Shown piece after piece: positions 1 through 4,967 of a DNA stretch of 14,305 bases. Source of the stretch: Paracoccaceae bacterium (GTDB taxonomy: Bacteria; Pseudomonadota; Alphaproteobacteria; Rhodobacterales; Rhodobacteraceae). The translations under genes were made by a program, and so were the position numbers. Every line of letters starts with the position of its first letter. The stretch's first letter is position 1. The DNA is taken from positions 1 through 14,305 of the forward strand of contig SLKW01000075.1 in assembly GCA_007134405.1 (NCBI GenBank), given 5' to 3'. The notes below the pieces were generated by a model, which had not been told where the DNA came from, searched no databases, and saw only the letters and a program-made list of their open reading frames with translations.

Positions 1-577
1 CCGCCCCCGGCCGGACGAGGCCCGAGCCGCTGCCCACCGCCTGGTTGAAGGCGAGCGCGAAGGCGATGGGGATGAGCACGATGCACAGGATCAGCCGCAG
101 GAATTGCAGCATGATGAGCATCGGCATCTGCGCGCCGGATTTCTCGCCCATCTCCAGCGCCTCGATGAAGCCGCCGGGCATCGCGGCGAAAAGCGCCGTG
201 ACCCGATCGATCCGGCCGAGATGGCGGAAGACCAGGTAGCCCAGCGCATGCGCCAGCGGCACGAACAGAAGAAGCGCCGCGAGGCTCCACCACCAGCGCG
301 CGGCCTGCGCCAGGAAGTCGGGCGGGACATTCGCGCCGATGGCGACGCCGATCACCGGCACCAGGACGAAGCGCCATTTCTGCGGCACCGCAACGGGCGC
401 GCCCAGAAGCCGCAGATCCGCCGCCGAGGCGATGGCGACGGTGACGAGCGCGCCGATCAGCATGCCAAGCGGGACGCCCGCCAGCAGGGCGATGCTGCCG
501 CCCGCGGCGCCCAGCGCATAGGTCGCCGCGATCCCCTGCGGCGAAAGCCCGCCCGTCAGCCGTTCGGCAAGCGCCAT
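1..577 (-). CDS. AbrB-family integral membrane protein, 5' part only
   Basis: The minus-strand frame opening at ATG 577 stays open to the window edge, giving the first 192 residues of a protein whose family is usually about 350 residues. The translation is very hydrophobic, with small-residue membrane segments near residues 15-60, 70-90 and 105-125. It contains the stretch TALFAAMPGGFIEALEMG followed by a hydrophobic helix after QMPMLIMLQFLRL. This Pro-Gly-Gly turn followed by an LQ-x-LRL helix is typical of the membrane proteins in Pfam 'AbrB' (PF05145), sometimes labelled ammonia monooxygenase or regulator; they are not the Bacillus DNA-binding AbrB. The transport substrate is not established. 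The start lies 7 bases after the SDR stop, with a weak GAGG before it, so the two are probably cotranscribed. The C-terminal half of the duplicated domain lies outside the window. Confidence 0.82.
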   Translation of the reverse strand, partial: MALAERLTGGLSPQGIAATYALGAAGGSIALLAGVPLGMLIGALVTVAIASAADLRLLGAPVAVPQKWRFVLVPVIGVAIGANVPPDFLAQAARWWWSLAALLLFVPLAHALGYLVFRHLGRIDRVTALFAAMPGGFIEALEMGEKSGAQMPMLIMLQFLRLILCIVLIPIAFALAFNQAVGSGSGLVRPGA

Positions 578-584
578 GCGGGCC

Positions 585-1352
585 TCACATCTGCCCGCCC
601 GCGATCTCTATGCACTGGCCGTTGATCGATTCCGAGCCCGGCAGGCAGAGCCAGAGCGCGGCGCTGGCGACCTCGCCCGGGGTGATGAGGCGCCGGTGGC
701 GGTTGGTCTTGACCATGAGCGCGCGGGCGTCTTCCTGGCTGATCCCGGCGCGGGCGGCGATGCTGTCGGTGTTGCGCGCGACGATCTCGGTATCGACATA
801 GCCCGGGCAAAGGGCGTTGAAGGTCAGGCCCGAACCCAGGAAATCTTCGCTGAGGCCGCGCATCAGGCCGATCATCCCGTGTTTCGACGCCGTGTAGGCC
901 GGCGCGCCCTTCAGCCCCTTCAGCCCGGCGATGGAGGACATGAACAGGGTGCGCCCCCAGCCTGCCTGCCGCATGCCGGGCAGGCAGGCCTGCACGGTGA
1001 GCATCGCGCCGTCGAGGTTGATCGCCATCATCCGCCGCCAGAAGGCGAGGTCCATCTTGGCGAAGCTCCGCCCTTCGGCGATGCCGGCGTTGGGCACGCA
1101 GATCGTCACCGGGCCGCGCGCCGCGATGGCTGCGGCGCAGCCTTCCGCGACGCTGTCGGGGTCGGCCACGTCGATGACCTGCGCGTGCAGGCCCGGGTGG
1201 CCGGCGGCGGCCTCCAGCACGCCGGCGCGCCGTCCGGCGATCGTGACCGCGGCGCCCTGCTCCGCCAGCACCTGCGCGATGGCGAGCCCGATGCCCGTGC
1301 CGCCTCCGGTGATCAGCGCGTGCCGCCCGGCCAGTTCCTGTCCGCTCATCAT
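585..1352 (-). CDS. SDR-family NAD(P)-dependent oxidoreductase
   Basis: A classical short-chain dehydrogenase/reductase of about 255 residues, the family's normal size. Counting from the second Met (1349), the cofactor glycine motif TGGGTGIG is at 14-21, the NAG motif at 87-89 and the catalytic tetrad at Asn111, Ser139, Tyr152 and Lys156 (YTASK). A PGYVDTE segment follows, as in 3-hydroxyacyl or 3-hydroxybutyrate dehydrogenase-like SDRs. The C-terminus INGQCIEIAGGQM is the usual SDR ending. Substrate cannot be assigned; a hydroxyacid or alcohol is plausible. The longer upstream reading frame has no SDR character. A GAGGGAG Shine-Dalgarno lies 5 bases before ATG 1352 and 8 before ATG 1349, so either can be the start. 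It is probably cotranscribed with the AbrB-family gene and is divergent from the alcohol dehydrogenase. Confidence 0.92.
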   Translation of the reverse strand: MMSGQELAGRHALITGGGTGIGLAIAQVLAEQGAAVTIAGRRAGVLEAAAGHPGLHAQVIDVADPDSVAEGCAAAIAARGPVTICVPNAGIAEGRSFAKMDLAFWRRMMAINLDGAMLTVQACLPGMRQAGWGRTLFMSSIAGLKGLKGAPAYTASKHGMIGLMRGLSEDFLGSGLTFNALCPGYVDTEIVARNTDSIAARAGISQEDARALMVKTNRHRRLITPGEVASAALWLCLPGSESINGQCIEIAGGQM

Positions 1353-1353
1353 C

Positions 1354-1375
1354 GTCGCTCCCTCGTTGCTCCCTC
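1354..1375 (-). repeat. 11-bp direct duplication carrying the SDR ribosome-binding site
   Basis: On the plus strand GTCGCTCCCTC (1354-1364) is followed directly by GTTGCTCCCTC (1365-1375), ten of eleven bases identical. On the minus strand this gives two tandem GAGGGAG Shine-Dalgarno sequences just ahead of the SDR start. Only the copy nearer the ATG is at a usual spacing. Confidence 0.7.
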
Positions 1376-1406
1376 GTTTTCGGCGCAGGTTAGACCGGCC
1401 CGCGCG

Positions 1407-1427
1407 GCTTGCCCAGCCCGGGCAAGC
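1407..1427. promoter_or_regulatory. Perfect inverted repeat in the divergent SDR/ADH gap (candidate operator)
   Basis: GCTTGCCC (1407-1414) and GGGCAAGC (1420-1427) are perfect 8-base inverted arms around AGCCC. The element sits between the divergent SDR and alcohol dehydrogenase starts. It is followed at once by TTGACG (1430-1435), a fair -35 for the plus-strand gene; the matching -10 near 1453-1459 is poor. A dimeric regulator binding here could control both genes. No regulator gene is present in the window, so this is inference from position and symmetry. Confidence 0.5.
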
Positions 1428-1480
1428 GCTTGACGGGGCGCGGGCGCGAGTGTCTGACTGCGCAAAAAGGGGAGGAGACA

Positions 1481-2518
1481 ATGCGCGCCGCGATCTTGAG
1501 GGAGTACAACGCCGATCTGAACCTCGAGGAGGTGCCGGAGCCCGGTTGCGAGAAGGATGGCGTGGTGCTGAAGGTGCTGGCCTGCGGCATCTGCCGGTCG
1601 GACTGGCACGGCTGGGTGGGCGAGCATCCGCGGGTGAAGCCGGGGCAGATCCTGGGGCATGAATATTGTGGCGAGGTGGTCGAGGCGGGGCCGGAGTCGG
1701 GCTGGCAGGTGGGCGACCGGCTGATCGCACCCTTCATCCTGGCCTGCGGGTCCTGTCCAAGCTGCCGGTCGGGGGCGTCGAACAACTGCGCCGACCAGCG
1801 CCTGCCGGGGTTCGTGGAGCCGGGCGCCTATGCCGAATTCATCGCCGTGCCGCGCGCGCATAACCTCACCCGCCTGCCCGAGGGGCTGGCGCCGGTGACC
1901 GCGGCGGGGCTGGGATGCCGGGTGACGACGGCCTGGCACGCGCTGACCGACCGCGCCGCGCTGAAGGGGGGCGAGTTCCTGGCGATCCACGGGACGGGCG
2001 GAATTGGCCTTTCTTGTCTGATACTTGGCCAGGCGCTGGGGGCGCGGGTGGTGGTTGTGGACGTGGTGGCGGAGAAGCTGGAGCATGCGCTGGGGCTGGG
2101 GGCGGAGGCGGCCATCGATGCGCGCAAGGGCGATGTGGCCGAGCGCATTCGCGCGGTGACGGAGGGCGGCGCGCATGTCTCGGTCGAGGCGCTGGGGATC
2201 GAGGCCACGACCAATGCCTCGATCGACTGCCTGCGGCCCCTGGGGCGGCATGTGCAGGTCGGCATGCCGGTCGGCCACACCGCCTTTCAGACCATCAACA
2301 TGAGCGCCATCTATCTGAAGAACCTCGCTCTTTTCGGAACGCGCGGGATGCCGGCCTGGCGCTATCCGTCGCTGCTGGGGCTGATCGGGGCGGGGCGGGT
2401 GGATGTCGCGCCGCTGATCGCGCGGCAGGTTCCGCTGTCGGCGGCATCGGCGGAACTCAGGGCGTTCAACGGGCCGACGGCGCCGGGCGTGGCGGTGATT
2501 TCGGACTTCGCGGGCTGA
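1481..2518 (+). CDS. Zinc-dependent alcohol dehydrogenase (MDR superfamily)
   Basis: A 345-residue medium-chain dehydrogenase. The catalytic zinc site shows as Cys38 and Asp41 in GICRSDWH, His60-Glu61 in GHE and probably Cys146 in GLGCR. The structural zinc site has all four cysteines, Cys89, 92, 95 and 103. The nucleotide fold begins at GTGGIG (171-176), followed by VVVVDVVAEKLE, whose acidic residue at the strand end favours NAD over NADP. Such enzymes interconvert alcohols and aldehydes or ketones in the cytoplasm; the substrate is not readable from sequence. The start at 1481 is set by GGAGGAG three bases upstream; an upstream in-frame ATG would add 24 residues unlike the family N-terminus. 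It is divergent from the SDR, and shared control by the inverted repeat at 1407-1427 would be natural. Confidence 0.93.
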   Translation: MRAAILREYNADLNLEEVPEPGCEKDGVVLKVLACGICRSDWHGWVGEHPRVKPGQILGHEYCGEVVEAGPESGWQVGDRLIAPFILACGSCPSCRSGASNNCADQRLPGFVEPGAYAEFIAVPRAHNLTRLPEGLAPVTAAGLGCRVTTAWHALTDRAALKGGEFLAIHGTGGIGLSCLILGQALGARVVVVDVVAEKLEHALGLGAEAAIDARKGDVAERIRAVTEGGAHVSVEALGIEATTNASIDCLRPLGRHVQVGMPVGHTAFQTINMSAIYLKNLALFGTRGMPAWRYPSLLGLIGAGRVDVAPLIARQVPLSAASAELRAFNGPTAPGVAVISDFAG

Positions 2519-2553
2519 GCGCGAAAGGGGTGCGGATGGCGTCTGCCGCCACA

Positions 2554-2586
2554 TCGGTATCGCGTCGGTATCACGTCGGTATTACG
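2554..2586. repeat. Three tandem 11-bp repeats downstream of the ADH
   Basis: TCGGTATCGCG (2554-2564), TCGGTATCACG (2565-2575) and TCGGTATTACG (2576-2586) are contiguous and differ at only two positions; a decayed fourth copy, TCATGACG, follows. The array starts 35 bases after the alcohol dehydrogenase stop. Its role is unknown. The one-helical-turn period is shared with repeats at 1354-1375 and 6508-6559, but the unit sequence is different. Confidence 0.75.
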
Positions 2587-2656
2587 TCATGACGTTGCGC
2601 GCGGTGAGGCAGGATTTCGGCAAGCTTCGCGGCCGGGCGTCCGGTCACGCGCCGCG

Positions 2657-2684
2657 CCGGGGCGCGGCCCCGGTTTGGGTATTT
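2657..2684 (+). terminator. Terminator-like hairpin, probably for the ADH transcript
   Basis: CCGGGGC (2657-2663), loop GCG, and GCCCCGG (2667-2673) form a perfect 7-bp stem, followed by TTTGGGTATTT. The T-rich side is only on the plus strand, so it would end plus-strand transcription from the alcohol dehydrogenase about 140 bases upstream. The trailing GGGTATTT...GGCAAGATG wording resembles a sequence I recall as common after genes in Rhodobacterales; that is memory, not a search. Confidence 0.45.
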
Positions 2685-2708
2685 CGGGCAAGATGGGGCG
2701 CCCGGAAG

Positions 2709-2834
2709 CGTCTGGGCGTCAAGGGACAGGCATCCCGGCGCGGCGCGCATCGGGCGTATGTGTTCGGGCAGGCGTCGCTTGACGGTCTCCGCCTCCTCCG
2801 TCGAGGTGCAGCGCAGAACGCCCCTCAGGCGGAC
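2709..2834 (-). pseudogene. N-terminal remnant of an antibiotic-biosynthesis-monooxygenase (ABM) domain protein
   Basis: About 42 in-frame codons on the minus strand read VRLRGVLRCTSTEEAETVKR, then RLPEHIRPMRAAPGCLSLDA, then QTL. The pattern of a beta strand, a spaced helix with LPEHI and the RAAPGCLSLD turn is that of small ABM-domain proteins (quinol monooxygenase-like, usually 90-100 residues). The frame stays open, but family likeness ends abruptly near 2709. There the other strand carries the terminator-like sequence at 2657-2684, and the expected second half (W, F, H and a second strand pair) is in no frame. There is no start codon close to the first matching residue; the nearest in-frame ATG is at 2906. 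I infer a truncated gene. A chance resemblance cannot be fully excluded over so short a stretch. Confidence 0.5.
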
Positions 2835-3028
2835 GGAGCGGTGCTCGTCGCTGTCTGGTCTTGGTCGTTCATGTCGGCCTGCCGTCCCGACGGGGCAACG
2901 CGCCACGGACGGCGCGGGTTTTCACACGGTTCTTGCATCTTGCTCCCCGCGGGGATAGTGAGCCGCGTCGCCTGTCGGAACGCAGCGGGCGGCCAAGTCT
3001 CCGACCACCTTGTCAAAACGGAAACCAC

Positions 3029-3652
3029 ATGACCCGTTCCCTTTTGCCCGGCATCCTTGCCATGGCCGCGATCGTCGTGGCCTCGAACATCCTCGTGCAG
3101 TTTCTGCTTGGCGACTTCCTCACCTGGGGGGCGCTGACCTATCCGCTGGCCTTTCTGGTCAACGACCTGATGAACCGCTTCTACGGCCCGACCGCAGCGC
3201 GCAAGGTCGTCTGGGCCGGGTTCGCCACCGGCGTCGCCTGTTCGCTCGTCGGCACGCAGATCGTGGGCGAATTCGGGCCGCTGGTCACGCTGCGCATCGC
3301 GATTGGCTCGGGCCTTGCCTTCCTGACCGCACAGATGCTGGACGTGGCCATTTTCGACCGGTTGCGCGACCAGCGCTGGTGGAAGGCGCCGCTGGCCTCG
3401 ACGCTGGTCGGGTCGACCGTCGATACCGCGCTCTTCTTCTCCATCGCGTTTGCGGCGGCTTTCACCTTCATCGAGCCGGGCAACGATGTGAGCTGGGCCA
3501 ATGAAAGCGTGCCGCTTCTGGGCTGGGGCATGGCGGCGCCGTTCTGGATCAGCATGGCGATTGCCGACTGGATGGTCAAACTGACCCTCGCCTTGCTCGC
3601 TTTGGTGCCATTCCGCATGATCGTCCGCAAAAAGACGCAACAGGTCGCATAA
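3029..3652 (+). CDS. Queuosine precursor (preQ0/preQ1) transporter, YhhQ/VUT family
   Basis: A 207-residue membrane protein with about six hydrophobic segments. It carries family marks of the COG1738/YhhQ group: an N-terminal ASNILVQF segment, then WGALTYPLAFLVNDLMNRFYG, a conserved loop of Tyr-Pro, Asn-Asp and Asn-Arg-Phe-Tyr-Gly. The mid-protein helix AQMLDVAIFDRLR matches the family's Q-x-x-D-V-x-I-F element, and STVDTALFFSIAF matches the later S-x-x-D-T-x-x-F helix. Characterised members import queuosine precursors for tRNA modification. The start at 3029 is the first Met of the conserved part; the longer upstream frame is low-complexity Arg-rich. The Shine-Dalgarno is poor (CGGAA). I looked for a preQ1 aptamer upstream and saw none. 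A weak promoter pair is TTGCAT (2933-2938) with TAGTGA (2956-2961). Confidence 0.92.
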   Translation: MTRSLLPGILAMAAIVVASNILVQFLLGDFLTWGALTYPLAFLVNDLMNRFYGPTAARKVVWAGFATGVACSLVGTQIVGEFGPLVTLRIAIGSGLAFLTAQMLDVAIFDRLRDQRWWKAPLASTLVGSTVDTALFFSIAFAAAFTFIEPGNDVSWANESVPLLGWGMAAPFWISMAIADWMVKLTLALLALVPFRMIVRKKTQQVA

Positions 3653-3658
3653 AACCTT

Positions 3659-3686
3659 TTGACAAACACAAAATCTGTGCCACCTT
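3659..3686 (+). promoter_or_regulatory. Candidate sigma-70 promoter for the arfB leader RNA
   Basis: A perfect TTGACA at 3659-3664 begins 7 bases after the transporter stop codon. The -10 is poor: CACCTT at 3681-3686 with a 16-base spacer is the best candidate. The segment is markedly A/T-richer than its surroundings, and the structured leader begins just after it. Confidence 0.4.
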
Positions 3687-3722
3687 GTGCCTAGTTTCAA
3701 CCCAGCGAAAGGAGGTGGTCCA

Positions 3723-3779
3723 GTGTCGAGAGTGATATTGGAGAGAGGTGTCGGGACAGTCAGTAGGGATGCTCGCTGA
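3723..3779 (+). CDS. Possible 18-residue leader peptide with extended Shine-Dalgarno
   Basis: GTG at 3723 opens an 18-codon frame reading VSRVILERGVGTVSRDAR and ending in TGA (3777-3779). The core AGGAGG (3710-3715) is 7 bases before it, an ideal spacing. In fact 17 bases, 3707-3723, are complementary to the 3' end of alphaproteobacterial 16S rRNA, with one G-U pair. Reading on in frame past the TGA gives RQPVAADRLIGRGF before TAA, so the peptide could be the front part of a longer ancestral frame. No known leader peptide is recognised. The strong translation signal is visible; translation itself is inferred. Confidence 0.4.
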   Translation: MSRVILERGVGTVSRDAR

Positions 3780-3849
3780 CGGCAGCCCGTAGCAGCAGAT
3801 CGTCTGATTGGACGCGGTTTCTAACCGGTTCCATCTCCTGAAGCTCGTT

Positions 3850-3880
3850 AGGGCCGCCCCTTCACTGGGGCGGCCCTTTC
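3850..3880 (+). terminator. Rho-independent terminator between the leader and arfB
   Basis: AGGGCCGCCCC (3850-3860) and GGGGCGGCCCT (3867-3877) form a perfect 11-bp stem with loop TTCACT, followed by TTTC. It ends only 22 bases before the arfB ATG, so arfB expression must come from read-through or from a start site inside this narrow gap. Confidence 0.85.
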
Positions 3881-3899
3881 GATTCGGAAACCCAGGCCC

Positions 3900-4325
3900 A
3901 TGTTACGCGTTACCGATCAAATCACACTTCAGGACTGGGAGATCACCGAGAGCTTCACGCGCTCTTCCGGGCCCGGCGGACAGAATGTGAACAAGGTTTC
4001 GACAGCGGTGGAGCTGCGGTTCGAGGCCGAGCGCAGCCCGCATCTGCCGGGGCCGGTGAAGGCGCGGCTCAAGCGGATCGCGGGGCGGCGCTGGACGCAG
4101 GACGGCGCGCTGCTGATCCGCGTCGAGGATACGCGCAGCCAGGCCCGCAACCGTGAACTGGCGCGCGAGCGGCTGAAGGCGCTGGTGGCGGAGGCGGCGA
4201 AACCGCCCAAGAAGCGGATCCCGACGCGGCCGACGCTGGGCAGTCAACGGCGGCGGCTGGCCGCAAAGACCAAGCGCGGGACCGTCAAGGCGCTGAGGGG
4301 CGCGGTCGATCCCGATGATGGGTGA
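3900..4325 (+). CDS. arfB: Alternative ribosome-rescue peptidyl-tRNA hydrolase ArfB (YaeJ)
   Basis: A 141-residue protein, the usual size for ArfB. Its N-terminal release-factor-like domain carries SSGPGGQNVNK with the catalytic GGQ at residues 26-28. The C-terminal part from about residue 100 is a Lys/Arg-rich tail (PPKKRIPTR, then RRRLAAKTKRG). In characterised homologues this tail enters the empty mRNA channel of stalled ribosomes, while GGQ hydrolyses the peptidyl-tRNA. It is too short to be a full class I release factor and lacks their codon-recognition domain. The ATG at 3900 is the first in frame and gives the normal N-terminus. The ribosome site before it is weak (AGG close to the start). 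A terminator hairpin and a structured leader lie immediately upstream; the NUDIX gene follows 25 bases downstream, probably on the same transcript. Confidence 0.95.
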   Translation: MLRVTDQITLQDWEITESFTRSSGPGGQNVNKVSTAVELRFEAERSPHLPGPVKARLKRIAGRRWTQDGALLIRVEDTRSQARNRELARERLKALVAEAAKPPKKRIPTRPTLGSQRRRLAAKTKRGTVKALRGAVDPDDG

Positions 4326-4350
4326 TTGACGACGCGTACAAGAAAAGAAC

Positions 4351-4821
4351 ATGAGGCAGCCGGAAATGGAGAGCACCCCGCTCAAGACGCTCAAATCTCT
4401 GATCGAACCGGTCTTTCGCCGGCCGGAGTTCATCCAGGCCGCCGCCCTCTGCCTGCGCGAGACGAAGGCGGGGCGCGAAGTTCTGCTGGTGACCAGCCGC
4501 GGCACCGGCCGCTGGGTCCTGCCCAAGGGTTGGCCGATGCGCGGCCGGACGCTGGCGGGCGCGGCGCAGCAGGAGGCCTGGGAGGAAGCCGGCGTGTTCG
4601 GCCATGTCGAGGAAACGCCGATTGGATACTACACGTATCACAAGCGCCACCGCACCGGACTGGCAATTGCCTGCCGGGTCGAGGTGTTCCGGCTCGAGGT
4701 GGTCGATCTGGCGCGCAACTGGCCGGAGAAGAAGTCGCGGAAGCGCCGCTGGATGAAACCCGACGAGGCCGCGGCAGCGGTGGATGAACCCGAGCTTGCC
4801 GCGCTGCTGCGCCGCGTCTGA
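4351..4821 (+). CDS. NUDIX hydrolase
   Basis: A 156-residue single-domain NUDIX protein. The NUDIX box runs from Gly60 to Val82. Its metal-binding core AWEEAGV and the preceding Glu75 are present, but the usual first Glu is Arg66 and the usual Arg is Gln74. The motif PKGWPMRGRT before the box and a GYYTYHKRHRTG strand after it are typical of the bacterial DIPP-like subgroup, which cleaves diphosphates linked to another moiety; the substrate is unknown. The C-terminus RWMKPDEAAAAV is also family-like. The start is uncertain: ATG 4351 has a poor ribosome site, while ATG 4366 follows GAGG at about 10 bases and would remove five residues. It is probably cotranscribed with arfB. Confidence 0.9.
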   Translation: MRQPEMESTPLKTLKSLIEPVFRRPEFIQAAALCLRETKAGREVLLVTSRGTGRWVLPKGWPMRGRTLAGAAQQEAWEEAGVFGHVEETPIGYYTYHKRHRTGLAIACRVEVFRLEVVDLARNWPEKKSRKRRWMKPDEAAAAVDEPELAALLRRV

Positions 4822-4936
4822 GCCTTGCCCGGACGCGCATTTGCGACGGGTGCGACCTGTGGCCCCGGGATCGGAACCCGCGCGATTGTCAGGCCCGCCC
4901 GCGTTGATCATCGGCGTGAAAGCCGCTAGGCGGCGT

Positions 4937-4954
4937 GTGACAGAATCGTGACAG
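4937..4954 (-). promoter_or_regulatory. Pho box (PhoB site) overlapping the pit start region
   Basis: On the minus strand the sequence reads CTGTCAC, four bases (GATT), CTGTCAC. This is an exact 7+4+7 direct repeat and nearly matches the PhoB consensus CTGTCAT-N4-CTGTCAC. It ends 13 bases before the pit ATG, next to the AGGAG ribosome site (4958-4962), and points away from the gene. An activator site would instead sit upstream in place of the -35. This position favours repression: it would cover the start of transcription if the weak TTGATC (4904-4909) and TAGGCG (4927-4932) pair is the promoter. Confidence 0.65.
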
Positions 4955-4967
4955 GCCAGGAGCCGGA

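Larger units (their letters stand above)
3695..3880 (+). ncRNA. Structured leader RNA or small RNA upstream of arfB
   Basis: This stretch lies between a TTGACA promoter element and a strong hairpin terminator, so it can form a transcript of roughly 180 nt. It holds an extended Shine-Dalgarno (3707-3723), a short ORF (3723-3779), small hairpins at 3759-3780 (GTCAG/CTGAC), 3796-3806 (CAGA/TCTG) and 3815-3827 (CGGTT/AACCG), and the terminator stem. AGGAGGTGG (3710-3718) can pair with CCATCTCCT (3831-3839) over 9 bp with one G-U. I do not recognise it as a named RNA family; it lacks the 4.5S SRP tetraloop region and any tmRNA tag. It could be a free small RNA or an attenuator for arfB. Confidence 0.5.

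Noticed and set aside
2840..3028. preQ1 riboswitch upstream of the queuosine precursor transporter
   Set aside because: The preQ1-I core and its A-rich tail are absent and no equivalent fold was seen.
3695..3880. tmRNA, 4.5S SRP RNA or 6S RNA as identity of the arfB leader
   Set aside because: There is no tag-peptide frame or tRNA-like end, no SRP GGAAG-type loop context and no single long imperfect hairpin as in 6S RNA.
4937..4954. The Pho box as a classical PhoB activation site for pit
   Set aside because: It lies within 31 bases of the ATG and points the wrong way, leaving no room for a -10 before the gene.
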